Made by a program: the position numbers and the translations under genes. From positions 1,092,715 to 1,156,714 of the forward strand of contig MU006097.1 of assembly GCA_010093705.1 (NCBI GenBank): DNA of 64,000 nt, written 5' to 3'. Each line of letters starts with the position of its first letter. Within the stretch, counting starts at the first letter, position 1. This DNA comes from Patellaria atrata CBS 101060. Taxonomy: Eukaryota > Ascomycota > Dothideomycetes > Patellariales > Patellariaceae. Below the pieces are notes generated by a model. It saw only the letters and a program-made list of their open reading frames with translations. It ran no database searches and was not told the DNA's origin. Below are positions 46,401 to 57,660 of the stretch, piece by piece.

Positions 46401-48888
46401 GAGTCCGGTCCTTGAAGCGTTAGGTTACTCGTACTTGTAGTCAAACTACCTCAGCCGCTCTGGGACATCGGAAATTATTTTGTGCGGACAGCAAGCGAGG
46501 GAAGATAGGTACATAAAAGTACCCCTTTTGCGATGGGACAAAGAATTCTCGGGATACGTAGTTCAGCACCCGTCCTACCCGGCTTTGCCAGTTTTTCCAA
46601 GCTCTTCTGTGTGCTGCAACGCATTCATTTCCAAGCTACCGTCTAATTCTCTATCTTGAGATCGGAGCAGACCGTCTATATGCAGATGCCGATCATGTGG
46701 TGCGATTGCATTCGTATCTAATTTCGCGATGCAATGATGTGTCGACTCATGCTTGTTCCCAGCACTCTCGCGCATAACTCACGACATGAGGCTTTCCAAA
46801 CCCCCTTGTTTCCAGAAGGTTTGGAAGAGAGGAAAATCATTGCGGAAAACGAATCAAGATAAAACCCCTGATTGTGTCAGCATCTCTGCGAATGAAAAGG
46901 ACAGCACCCCACACAATCTCACGTACAAGTACAGTAGAATGAATATAGGCACTTATGCGCATGTATTGTAAGTCGTCTTGCCGCAGGTCCAGATGCGACA
47001 ACTGGGCGAAGAAAATGAGAGAAAGATGATCAGCTGACGACAAGCGGTGAGACGTGGGGATTAGTATGGGACATGGTGTGCCTAAGGCTATCCAATAAGC
47101 GCAACGGATATTGACGATACAATCGATAACGCTTGACGACTTTCGGTTCAAGGTCGCTATGGAGGTTGTAATCAAATTCAAAGTAACGGCGAGATACGAA
47201 CAGGTCGACAAGTCAAAAAATCGCGGAGTATTATTCTTTTCTGCAGCGGTGATATTATTATTCTCGTGCCGCGATATAATTGACCCCGTCTTGCCGCATC
47301 ATATTCCTTATTGGATGCCCTCTTTTCAATTGAACTTAACTGTGGGGAGTAGGTATGCATAATCTTTGCGAGGAACTACCTTCTCCAGACGCAGATTTGA
47401 GATTTCACAGAAGCAGGTCGAGCCTGATGTTTCCGAGCCGCTGCAGCACAGATACCGTACAGTACATACCAATACCTCATCTCAACATCCCCCCTGGCCC
47501 AAAACGGATACATTTATTTTTGATACTGCACAGCATTTGAACCATCTCGATGATCTAGCCCTCGCAGAAGCGGCCTTCGTGAGAGCCGTTATAGGATTAC
47601 AGTAAAAGTCAAAATTCGACAGGCACGACAGGATGCGGGTGCTCGTAAAAAAGGGAAGCGACGAAGCGTAGAGAGCCGGTTGGCACCTGGGGACCCTCTT
47701 TGTGTCACTGTTACACGAAGTAACTGCCTCGAAGCTACCATGCTGGGCGAGATTGTGATGGATTGAGATGGATTGGGGGATTTTTCATCAGCCTGACCTG
47801 CCGATTGTGCCTGCCAATTATGATTATGCCATAGGCCCAAGAGGTCGATAGCCCAAAATGGACGTCACGATAGAACTTCTAGTTCGCTTTATTGCGAACC
47901 TGCTGGATTTGCTGGGAAACCTCTCAGCACCTTATCTAACACAACGAACAACGAACAACCCACAACCCACTACCCACAACCCACAACCCACAACCCACAA
48001 CCCACAACCCACAACCCACAACCCACAACCCACAACCCACAACCCACAAACCACAACCAGTTCTTCCAAGCTGGAAACTCAACAACCTAAGGTCATCCTG
48101 TACCTCGATACACCAAATCACCCCTATCTCTAAACATTCCAACACAGTTCATTCATTTACGTTTTGTGTAATCATAGAGGACATGCGAGTTGAGCATTGA
48201 AGAGCAGTTTTGCTCACGTTGCTCTACATGTGCTTCGCATGATCTTCTCTTCGCATCTCGACGCCCTTGGCCCCACGGCTTTTATCCAAACTCGTCAGTA
48301 TACTTTTTCCCTTTGCCTCAACAGCCATGCAACCTCCTCTTTTCTCCACATCTACCGCTTGCCCTTACGCGATCTCTGTGTCATCAACCCCCCCAATAGT
48401 GCTCTTGTTGGATCGTATTTCTTTGCATTAGTCCCTTCCTAAAGTTCACCCGAAGCAAGTAAGAGGATTCTGTACTGTCAAAGCTCGGCATTGCTCTTGT
48501 TTCCAAGAGGACGGGAGGCTTGTCCACTCCAATAGTAAACACCTATTCTGGCCGTTCAGCTACAATCTTGCTCTTCGTCGTTGCACAACACCTATAGGGA
48601 AGCTGCGGCTAACTGAGTCGAGCAGTAGGTTAGGCAACCTCACAACGTCCGTGTTACTTCAACTTTACTTTCTCCCGTTACGGCAAGGGATTACTTGTCC
48701 CTGTTATTCTAGAGCTGAAGAACATATCCCGCTGTGCTGCGATAATGATTCAAATCCTTGTTGAGGTATTATTACCTCTAGACAAAGGCCGCGACAACCG
48801 TTTTTCGATAGGAACGCTGAAAACTATACAAAACTCAGGCGTCCTATTCTAGTGATATCTGTAGGGTGCACAGGCTACAGCTGCTTCT
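43470..48888. other. 5.4-kb gene desert
   Basis: No intact gene could be supported. The PLC promoter and leader are at the left (a 161-codon minus frame at 43818-44303 has no motif). Around 44475-44620 on the plus strand one frame reads VTFAVLGICLVVLLIVAAEF, which looks like a membrane helix but has no start or splice context. The heptanucleotide repeat at 47959 is the only clear structure. Non-coding RNA or regulatory DNA cannot be judged by eye. Confidence 0.45.
47959..48049 (+). repeat. (CCCACAA)13 heptanucleotide repeat
   Basis: Thirteen tandem copies of CCCACAA from 47959 to 48049, with a single variant copy (CCCACTA, second). A degenerate AACGAACAAC edge precedes it. All frames stay open through the array because seven is not a multiple of three and the unit has no stop, which explains the misleading open frames on both strands. 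Confidence 0.95.
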
Positions 48889-49816
48889 TTGTACCCCCCT
48901 TTTCCAAGACGCAAATTTCCCAATCAGGGAGCGATCACGATGCATAACACAATACATGACGACGATCACGCTGTAGATTTAACTCCAGTTCCAGAGCTCC
49001 CTCGGATATACGCTGACAGCCGTACGATACTTGAACTGACATGGAAAGAGTTCAGTCGCATCTATTTCAAGTTAGATGCCGGCTTCCGTGACAACACAGC
49101 GTAGCTGTCGAGTCATCGGCAAGATCGCCGTGGTCTTACCATAACTACTGACTATATTTCTGCTATCCGCCACACTGGTGGAAATATTCTTGAACTTGTC
49201 CCATACAACTACCCATGGTAATCTACAGCTGCTGTGTTATCGCTCCGGTTGAGATTCCCCGAACCTTGCTTGCAATATGAACCCCACGAGCCTCCAACAT
49301 TTACATTCCCTACCTCCCTATCATGTGGTTGATGTTATATTATAACCTTCCGCACGGGCCTCGTATGCTATTGCTGATGAAAGATCTCAAATTCAGTTCT
49401 CGTCTCGATATTGTCCTGCTCACGATAATTCCTGGGAAATATCCGTCTCGAACAAGGCGATAAAGGATTCATCGGAGCGCGCCTAGCGAGTGGCTGATAA
49501 ACTAAGCTTCTCTCACTTGAAACCACATGAAGCACTTCCACGAGAAAGTATCGTCCAAGCGAAGTGGACGACTGAGAGAATCCTCAGTTTTCTACGGTAA
49601 ACCAGCAACGCAAAGAGAGACGATGGATTGCGAAAGCGAAAGTATTGACGTTATCGCAACTCCTTCTAACGCAATTATCCCCACTGATATACGCCACAGG
49701 CCCCGTTATCATCCCCATCAGGAACAAACTCCTAAACCCCAACATAGCAGCTTAGACCACACCTCCCAAGGTCCCCAGGGTGGAGGAGCCCAGTCCCAGC
49801 ACGGGTCCTCATAGAC
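48889..49816 (+). pseudogene. probable decayed protein gene, family unknown
   Basis: From ATG 48942 one frame reads PVPELPRIYADSRTILELT and FSRIYFKLDAGFR, meets a stop, and continues in the same frame with TTDYISAIRHTGGNILELV and, after another stop, LRLRFPEPCLQYEPHEPPTF. Further on another frame reads SWEISVSNKAIKDSSERA and LSFSHLKPHEALPRESIVQA, and the 95-codon frame at 49527-49814 follows. The persistence of protein-like composition across stops suggests a gene inactivated fairly recently. Two stops follow TGG- or CAG-like contexts, as RIP-type C-to-T change would give, but this is not proven. I do not recognise the family. Confidence 0.4.
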
Positions 49817-51515
49817 GTAGGGAACCATGCACCCAAAAACCGGTCGCACGTGTGTGAAGAACGACGACGGTGCACGGCTTCACGCACCGCACTGGCTGCG
49901 GCATCAGCTGGGAAAAAGCAAAATAGCAAACATTCCACAGGTCCCCGCGCCCCCTCCACCTCTCGTCGCCGTCCTGCTATACTCTCACCTCAGACACCCC
50001 TTTCTCCCCTTTCCCCGCAAAATACAGGACGCACGGTCGGTGCGCCATGCATGTCTATCATGCACTGGGGCTGGCCGCATCGAGTCCTGGACCCCGCTCG
50101 TGGGTCGGGGAACGGGGAATATACGCGTAACAAAAGTTTAAAGACGAGGCGAGAGTCTCAAGAGCAATATCAACGCGTAATTAAGCTGCGGGTCAATGTG
50201 GGTCTGAGAATTTCAGCAAACCTTGATGTGAGGTGAGTGAAGATAGAGTGGAGCTGGTTTAGGCGTGACTTTGGCTGCATATATGTATGTATACCACGGG
50301 AGAAGTATTTACAGTACATGAACAAGGTACTCTTCTGTACAAATAACAAGAATCAACAAAAATACAATACTAATATTATTATCATAAGTGAGAGTTGGTA
50401 GTTCTAGTACTGCGGATAAAGCTACTTTTCCACCTTTAGCTGGAGTTTTAGCGGAAGAACCGAGAGCGAAGATAAGCTTAACGCAGCCTAGTCCCGTCCG
50501 CCCTACCGTTTCCCGTCACATCTAACAGTAAAATACCTTAAGCGACTGATAAATCGTCTGAGCCCCTAAAATGGATTTTTCGGCGGCAATTTCATCATTT
50601 ATTCAAATATTCCTGGGACGCTAACTGTAGGACTTTACAGTACCTTTTTCTGAAGTACACTAAGGCCATTCCTTCAGAGGCACGCCGCAGCGCCGCTGGG
50701 TTCCCACACTTCTATTAAGGGGACTTTAGTTCTAAATAACCTCGAAGTTGCTCAGGTATTCTTTCATCCCCGGTCCAATAGCGAGATCTGGAACCTGAAA
50801 TGCGCTCCATCGGTGGGGGCTCGTTGGTTGTGTTTTTTTTTGCGGTTGGGAGCTGCATATTTGTAGGTATGTAGGGAGGTGGGGATCCACAGATAGGCCA
50901 AACGCGGACACAGACAACATACATATTCCAAAGTCAATATTTTACTTTATTTGCCCGGAGTGTCTTTGTCTATGGAACCCTGCGTAAGGCTGTGGAGCAC
51001 ACATTTCTACTTATTTCGTTGAGTTTTCTGGGGGAGTTTGTGTGCAAGGGAAGTTGGTGGATGTGATAGATCACATTTTGATTTTTGGATTTTAATTCTA
51101 CAGCGCCACCGGGATTTTTACATTTGTTTTATCGGGGCATCACGAATCAGGGAGTTCCCCATCATTAATAGACGCATTACACGCACAAATGATATTGACC
51201 GGAAATTTCTGCTGTACGTGGTACTGTAGAAGCGTGGTATTATAATGATACCGTGACGGAAGATGTTGTGTAAAGTCTCTACTGACTAACTACCTTAACT
51301 CCATCAACCCTCCATCCCAGCACAGCTCCCCGATTTCGCCTCAACCTGCCGATAGAGTTATCGTATGAGGAGTCTCAGAGGGTGTGTCCTGGAACAGGTG
51401 GAGACCTGATGGCTGCTTAGCTGACAGTACATTACCCCTCGATTCCATCAGCCTCAAGCGCGTCGTCCTCATCGCTGCTGACCGGAATCGCGAAGGCGTC
51501 TCTGGTCGACGCTTC
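49817..51515. other. intergenic, no gene seen
   Basis: The left part (to about 50240) is GC-richer with overlapping meaningless frames; the rest is AT-rich. It ends in the 3' flank of the 903-aa gene. Confidence 0.45.
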
Positions 51516-54227
51516 TCACTTCTTCGCCCGTCTGGTCGCCGGTTCCCCAAGCCGCCGTAACTTCAAGGCGTCCCACCATGCTTCCCTCCCCGTACCATCG
51601 AACCGCTTCGGACGCCTGAAGACGGGCCTCGGACCCTTCTCCTGGCGGTGCGGAGCCCCCTCAACTTTAGAGTTCGGCCTCTTGCGGGGTGCAGGCTGAG
51701 CGGTGTGGTAGCAGTCAGACATGCCGGTCGCGGCCGGGGTGTCTCCATCTGTAGCGGCTGCCGAGCGAGCCGAGTCGGTGACTGCCTGGGGCGCGAAAGT
51801 GGGGGATCTGGACCGGGATGTCGAGGTCCAGGTTGACGTGTTGCTTACCTGCGCTTCGAGCGAGGGTGCGAGAGCATGAGTCGTCGGAGCGTTACCAGGA
51901 TAGTGATAGGGCAGGGATGCCGACGGGAACTCGGTGCGATGGACTTCGGGCCGTGAGCTTCCCGTGTTTCCCGCTGAGGAGGCCGGATGAGGTGGAGTAG
52001 TGAGGATTAGGGGTGTGGATGGGGATGAAGATGACAGAGCCGCGGAACTTGTCTTTTGGGACAGCCCTACCGCGAGTGAGGAGAGATGGCGAGGCGGTGA
52101 GGGAGAGGATGCTGGAGATGGCGTTGTGGAGTCGGAGGTGGGAAAGACGAACGCCTTCCAGATATCATCTACTGATCGAGAGGGGGCTAAAGCGCGAGTC
52201 TGCAGGGTTGAGTAAGGCTTAGTTGATAAGGCCTGGATTTGCTGGAGTGACGCTGAGGGAGATTGCCGGGGTGCGGAGGAGCGTGCAGAAGGATTCGCTG
52301 ATTGTGGAGATGCGTATTCGGAGGGATCATCAGGGCCTTGCTGACACACGGCAGGATGACTGACGACGACTTTGACGGATGCAATGTCATGATTTGAGGG
52401 TTGTTGGATCGAGCCGTTCTCTGCTTTGTTGGAATAATTTTCCTGATATTCCTCATTTCGCGGTAAGTCAGCTTTATTCTGGTTATCATCAGTCTCTGTG
52501 GATGGATCCACATCGACGTCCAGTAGATTTTTCCAGTAGATATCGTCACCAAGCGGATCATGAGGCGCCTTTGAGATGTGAGTATCTTCCAAATTCTCAT
52601 CTATATCAGTTTGGGGTAAAATTTCAGCACCATTCTCCACTTTACCATCCTCTTCTTCTTTTTGAACCGAAGGAGAAGAACGAAAGATTAATCGAAAGGG
52701 GTGAACATTCCAATTATATCGATCCTCTACTCTGGTTGGTGTGTTTCGAACTCGCTTTTCATATTCTCCATCGCTATCCCCATCTTGACCTCCGTTCCCA
52801 TCTGCGTGTTCCTCCGTATAGCCCGCTGGCGAATGCTGTGCGGCATTGATTTGAAAGTCAACGTCTTCCTCGGATTCATCAGAGTCAACTTCGGATAAAA
52901 TCAAAAGAGCTTCTGAATTAGGTTCGACCCACTTCTCATGTTCTCTCCGAAGATTCTCCTCCTTGCTACCTGCACCGTCCTTGACTCTCTGAGTAGGCCG
53001 ACTATGATGTTCTGCTAAAGACCCATAAATCGAGGTGCTACTGAGAAGTTGTCGCAGACAGTCATCTTCTTCGCGCTTGCGGGGAGCTCCTTGCTGCTTG
53101 TATTCGGGTACCTGGATAACCGGCTGTTGCTTCTCATGGAACCCTTCCGTTTCCTCGGGTATGGGATGGATTTCTCCAGATCTGAGATTAAAAACCCTGT
53201 TAAACCTCTGCTGCTCCTCGTAAAGTGCTTCAGTTTTATAAGGTATAGGTGTAACAACTTCTGATCCGAGAGGAGGGATCTTGATGACCCGTTGTTGCAC
53301 CTCGTCAAACATCTCATTTTCCGCGTCAAGGAGCATTGAATCAGATGATTCCAACCCTCGCCTCCGATCCTTTTGCTGGTCCAGGACTATGTCCACACTC
53401 TGACGCACCGATGTCTGACTGTTCAGAGCTTCAGTCCCTATTCTGATGCGAATGTCATTTGTATCATTACGAAGATTCAAAGCTCCGCTCATAAAGGGAT
53501 CATCGTCTTGCGGCAAACCTTTGCGTAAGACGTCGCGTCTCAGCGGAGGCTCACCACTCATTCGGAAAGAATTGCGAGCTACCTTCCTCCTTTTGCCTAT
53601 ATTTTCCTCGTCCTTACCATTGCTGAAGCTCAATCGCAACGGGCGCGTCGGGGCAAGTCCAACCCAGTCACGTTGTTGAAGAAGTCGTTGACGACTCAAT
53701 TCCAGCTGTTGCCCACCACCAATTGAATCTTTATCATGAGTATCGTCGAGCTCACCCCTATCTTTCCGCTTTTCGCGATGTCCATGTATATGGCGACCCG
53801 GCTCGTCTCTGTTTTTCTTCCGAGATGAACCGTGATCTTCTGCGTGAAACGAAAAGTTTGATCTCTCTCTAGTGTGGAATTTTTTCTGTTTCTTACGACT
53901 ATCTTTCGAATCTGGGGATGATGTGCGGTGCTTCATTGAGCTAAGGCGTTTTGCTAACGGAGCCACATTTCCGTAATCCTCAAGTATACTCTGGCGCATC
54001 TTCGAATGCCCCACGTGTGTACGGGTTCCCTCACCAATCGGAAGGTTGACATTTATACTATCATCATTCCCGAGTAGAAATTCCGGCTTGAAAAGTATGT
54101 GACCTTGATTCATCGAGGTATCGTTTTGAAGCTTCGTTCGAACTTTGCTAAAGTACTGTTTCTGGCGAGCCACCACGGAATTGTTATTCTTCGCATGCCT
54201 CTGCAGTCTTCCACCCGTCCAATTCAT
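51516..54227 (-). CDS. 903-aa disordered protein with conserved N-terminal block
   Basis: One uninterrupted frame. The N terminus MNWTGGRLQRHAKNNNSVVA and RQKQYFSKVRTKLQ is a block I associate with an uncharacterised filamentous-fungal protein family. A second likely conserved piece is LLQQRDWVGLAPTRPLRLSF at about 185-205. In between are nuclear-type basic clusters (RKKQKKFHTRERS, RKKNRDE, KRRKVARNS). The middle is acidic and Asp/Glu/Gln-rich with LILSEVDSDESEEDVDFQIN; the last 300 residues are Ser/Pro-rich and end in a basic tail. No enzymatic motif, coiled coil or membrane span is evident. Nuclear localisation is inferred from the basic clusters. It is divergently transcribed from the PP2A activator gene. 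Confidence 0.75.
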   Translation of the reverse strand: MNWTGGRLQRHAKNNNSVVARQKQYFSKVRTKLQNDTSMNQGHILFKPEFLLGNDDSINVNLPIGEGTRTHVGHSKMRQSILEDYGNVAPLAKRLSSMKHRTSSPDSKDSRKKQKKFHTRERSNFSFHAEDHGSSRKKNRDEPGRHIHGHREKRKDRGELDDTHDKDSIGGGQQLELSRQRLLQQRDWVGLAPTRPLRLSFSNGKDEENIGKRRKVARNSFRMSGEPPLRRDVLRKGLPQDDDPFMSGALNLRNDTNDIRIRIGTEALNSQTSVRQSVDIVLDQQKDRRRGLESSDSMLLDAENEMFDEVQQRVIKIPPLGSEVVTPIPYKTEALYEEQQRFNRVFNLRSGEIHPIPEETEGFHEKQQPVIQVPEYKQQGAPRKREEDDCLRQLLSSTSIYGSLAEHHSRPTQRVKDGAGSKEENLRREHEKWVEPNSEALLILSEVDSDESEEDVDFQINAAQHSPAGYTEEHADGNGGQDGDSDGEYEKRVRNTPTRVEDRYNWNVHPFRLIFRSSPSVQKEEEDGKVENGAEILPQTDIDENLEDTHISKAPHDPLGDDIYWKNLLDVDVDPSTETDDNQNKADLPRNEEYQENYSNKAENGSIQQPSNHDIASVKVVVSHPAVCQQGPDDPSEYASPQSANPSARSSAPRQSPSASLQQIQALSTKPYSTLQTRALAPSRSVDDIWKAFVFPTSDSTTPSPASSPSPPRHLSSLAVGLSQKTSSAALSSSSPSTPLILTTPPHPASSAGNTGSSRPEVHRTEFPSASLPYHYPGNAPTTHALAPSLEAQVSNTSTWTSTSRSRSPTFAPQAVTDSARSAAATDGDTPAATGMSDCYHTAQPAPRKRPNSKVEGAPHRQEKGPRPVFRRPKRFDGTGREAWWDALKLRRLGEPATRRAKK

Positions 54228-54944
54228 CTGAGATGCTTTTGCTGATGGATGATTTGAAATTGAATGGTTATGCCTTCATTATTACGAGAAAAAAAGATCG
54301 AGATAGAGATGGTTTAAGTAAGCTCTAACAAGATCGCCCGAGGTCTCGTCTGATCTACTTTACCTTACCATCTTAAATCGATATGTATCGTAAGATAAAA
54401 TCGACATAATACCGTGTAAAACGCGTATATTTAATCCAATGTTTGTTTGGTTAGAGCGAATTCTTTTGCATACCTTCCATAGGTTACCATTTTCATATAT
54501 ACACTGCCTTAGATTATTACTTATCATTCTATACTTCACTCTAACCTGCTCATTGTGTAAACTAGAAGATGTGTCTGCATGATTTTGTTGATCCGTTTGG
54601 GACTCATAAAGCGCTGAAATGGGGATGGTCCTCTCACTGAGATGTTGGATAACGGTGACAGAATCTTGATGTGCTAAGGTAAGATAGATTCCAGGTTATC
54701 TTCTAGTGATTATTCGGATACACTATGTTCTTTACGACTGGAAACGGGATTTTGTGGATACGTGATGATGTTTGGAAAAAGGAAGTCGCGATAGAACTAC
54801 TTAGTGCGGAAATACTTCCGTTGATTTTAATGTCATAGCTCCCAACTTCTAACACTAATTGTCACCAAAAGTAACGTCCATCCTTCTTCATTCTGTTTCG
54901 AGCACACAACTCACTTTCTTCCTGGGCCTACCTTTTTTAACGAC
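54228..54944. promoter_or_regulatory. divergent promoter region, 903-aa gene / PP2A activator
   Basis: The two start codons are 717 bp apart and point outward. A TTTACCTTACCAT element lies near 54360, close to the 903-aa gene. AT-rich, with no coding frame of note. Confidence 0.55.
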
Positions 54945-56222
54945 ATGACAGCCAGAGGTGCTTCAAAATCGCGATCCCCCTCGAATTCTGCCCCGGATAT
55001 TCCTCGACTAGTCCCACGATCCCGTCCTAAGTCATCTCCTAGTCCCAAAGAGCCCGCTCCAGAAACTCCCCCTCTCCCTCCGCCACCAGCCCTGGAAGGT
55101 TGGAAGTTTGTTAGACCAAGTCGGAGAATCTTATCACAGCGCGATCACGACGTATTTATCTCATCACCCACTTACATACTCTTGACATCCTTTGTCTTCA
55201 CGCTTTGTGATTGCGTTCGCGACACTCCGATATCCTCAATCAAGCCCGCCGATCTCGACCCTGCCGTTACCGCGATTCTAAATGTATTAGACGAAGCAGA
55301 TGAGGTATTGAAACGATGTCCACCAGAAGATACTGGGGGATCACGTTTTGGTAACAAAGCATTTCGGGTGTTTCTTGAAAGAGTTGAGCAGGCTCAGGAG
55401 TCATGGCATCGAAAACTTTCCGTTACGGACTCTCAAGCCGTTCAAGAACTCTCTGCGTACCTACTCAACGCCTTCGGGAATGGTACTCGGATTGATTACG
55501 GCTCCGGTCATGAGCTGAACTTCATCCTTTGGCTCCTATGCTTAAACCGACTTTCTAAGCTGCCACAATCGACATTCCCGTCACTAGTTCTCTGTGTGTT
55601 CACTCGATATTTAAGATTAATGCGGTCCATACAGAGCACGTACTATCTGGAGCCGGCTGGTTCGCACGGTGTCTGGGGGCTCGATGATTACCAATTTTTA
55701 CCATTCCTTTTCGGTGCTGGCCAATTATATCATCATCCCTTCATTCGTCCAAAATCCATCCATCAGTCAATGGTCCTAGAAGAATATAGCAAAGATTACC
55801 TGTATTTAGATCAAGTGAGCTTTGTGAACAGTGTCAAGAACGTGGAAGGTTTACGCTGGCACAGTCCTATGCTCGATGACATCAGCGCATCGAAGAACTG
55901 GGCAAAGATTGAGGGTGGAATGAGAAAAATGTTTGTCAAGGAAGTTCTTGGCAAGCTGCCCGTTATGCAACATTTCCTTTTCGGTTCGCTAATCCCAGCT
56001 GTTGAGGGAATGAGCACCGAAGAACAAGCTGGAGTTGCCAATGAGGAGGAGGAGACCGAAGGTGGAGAAATTGTCGTTATGAAGGATGGTATGAAGCACG
56101 TGCATAACCCAAGCTCCTGGGGCGATTGTTGTGGCATCAAAGTTCCAAGTAGTGTTGGAGCAATGCAAGAAATGAGAAAAAGAATGGGCGTGGAAGGACT
56201 TAGACGAGTACCCTTTGACTAA
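54945..56222 (+). CDS. RRD2: PP2A activator / peptidyl-prolyl isomerase (PTPA, RRD2-like)
   Basis: Single-exon frame, 425 aa. After a Pro/Ser-rich N terminus of about 50 residues the PTPA fold begins with WKFVRPSRRILSQRDHDVF. The family hallmark IDYGSGHELNFILWLLCL is at about 183-200, followed by HGVWGLDDYQFLPFLFGAGQL, YLDQVSFVNSVKNVEGLRWH and the helix with MFVKEVLGKLPVMQHFLFGS. PTPA helps load metal into and activate the PP2A catalytic subunit and has prolyl isomerase activity. The C-terminal GMKHVHNPSSWGDCCGIKVP resembles the Rrd2 rather than the Rrd1 branch as I remember them, so the symbol is tentative. No introns are needed. Confidence 0.9.
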   Translation: MTARGASKSRSPSNSAPDIPRLVPRSRPKSSPSPKEPAPETPPLPPPPALEGWKFVRPSRRILSQRDHDVFISSPTYILLTSFVFTLCDCVRDTPISSIKPADLDPAVTAILNVLDEADEVLKRCPPEDTGGSRFGNKAFRVFLERVEQAQESWHRKLSVTDSQAVQELSAYLLNAFGNGTRIDYGSGHELNFILWLLCLNRLSKLPQSTFPSLVLCVFTRYLRLMRSIQSTYYLEPAGSHGVWGLDDYQFLPFLFGAGQLYHHPFIRPKSIHQSMVLEEYSKDYLYLDQVSFVNSVKNVEGLRWHSPMLDDISASKNWAKIEGGMRKMFVKEVLGKLPVMQHFLFGSLIPAVEGMSTEEQAGVANEEEETEGGEIVVMKDGMKHVHNPSSWGDCCGIKVPSSVGAMQEMRKRMGVEGLRRVPFD

Positions 56223-57660
56223 CAAAGGGGTTTATAAGAGATCACAAAACTGGTGCATTGCAGAAGGATTGATGAGCTTTCATCGTACTGTTGTATCTCG
56301 TCTATCATGTTAAATGAGCAAAGTGTTTAACATACTGTGGTACTAAACACCCTCGTACTGACTGTTTATAGGATCAACAAGTATCTCTATTACGGGCATC
56401 AGTGATCAGAATATGAACTGGAAGTGTGTGCTCGCCTCATAGATAGGGAAGCAGATTCCATTCTCGTCAGATTTTATCGGAGGCTGCAGTTTGTGAACTG
56501 AGACTTTGAGTTATGCACAGGATCAAGAAAAGTCTCTAGAAGGGGAATCTTGCGACACCTGCTATAGAAAACAATTAATAGTCGTACGGTCTAGTCCATT
56601 CTCCTAGCTTGTGATTATGACTCGATAGAGTCAATGATTCCATTTCCTATCAGCTCATAGTGCTCTTTTCATTCTAAGTCTGATTAAGCATGACATAGCC
56701 ATATCCTAATATCAGTCGAGCAATTTCCTTTCTTTTCCTTCAAATTACCGCTTAGTTCGTAACATGAAAGCTATTAACACCTTCCCCGTCGCGGTTGTAT
56801 TTCCTCGTCCCCTATACCCTTCAAAACACCTACTGGCGAATATTTGGCCCTGCAGGATCAACCAAACTTGATTGCCTATATCGTCCGATGCTATGTATGA
56901 TTGGGCATTGTTTGCATGGTTTCTACTTTGCTGTACTAAGGATCCGGGGCCCAAATGGAGAGCGAGCGTATAGGGAGCGAGGAAATCCACGACGGGAAAG
57001 AAATAGACTTAAGTTCATCTTCAAGCCCCATATCAACCCACATTTTGAGATTCTGTTACGTGCTACAGCGTCAAGAAAGATATTTCAAATAGAAATTCTC
57101 CCGGTTACACCATTAGCCTTTAATGACTGACTGATCACACCTCGCTCCTCTATTCATTCCAGTTGTCTCAAGAACACCCTATAGCTCCAAGTATCCAGTA
57201 ACTGGTGTTTTCGAGGATTGTAACCCTCTACTCAGGATTACCTGCAGTTCTGGCCGTAGCAACTCTCTTTCCTTCCTTAGAGATACATTAAGAATTTCAG
57301 GTCAAGTAGTCCATGGAAAATTCCCCAGATCTTTCTGAAGTGCGTCTACGAATAATCCAAATGCTTCCTGCTTGAAATTTGAAGCTCAATTGAAGAATTG
57401 AAAAATCCCGAAATCCTTGTAAGCTTTGGCGTGGGATATTTCTAGGGTTTGCCAATAATAAGACTACCGGGACAAACCCCTCCGCAAATGATCAGCTTTG
57501 CCAAAACAAGCAACCGCCCATCAAGGTCTCCACCAACCCGACCCGATCTAGGCGTGATAGCGGGGTCTAGTTGCCTCATATTAGTTTATTATATATCAAC
57601 AATTTCTTCTCACCTTTTTCCTTTCCTTCAGCAACACGTAGAGTCAATCGTCCTAGAATC
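56223..57660. other. intergenic, no gene seen
   Basis: About 1.4 kb that includes the 3' flank of the PP2A activator and the promoter of the aldo-keto reductase. The 111-codon plus frame at 56795-57130 shows no motif. Confidence 0.45.

Noticed and set aside
47858-48145. Open frames on both strands across the heptanucleotide repeat
   Set aside because: They are explained by the stop-free repeat unit, not by coding constraint.
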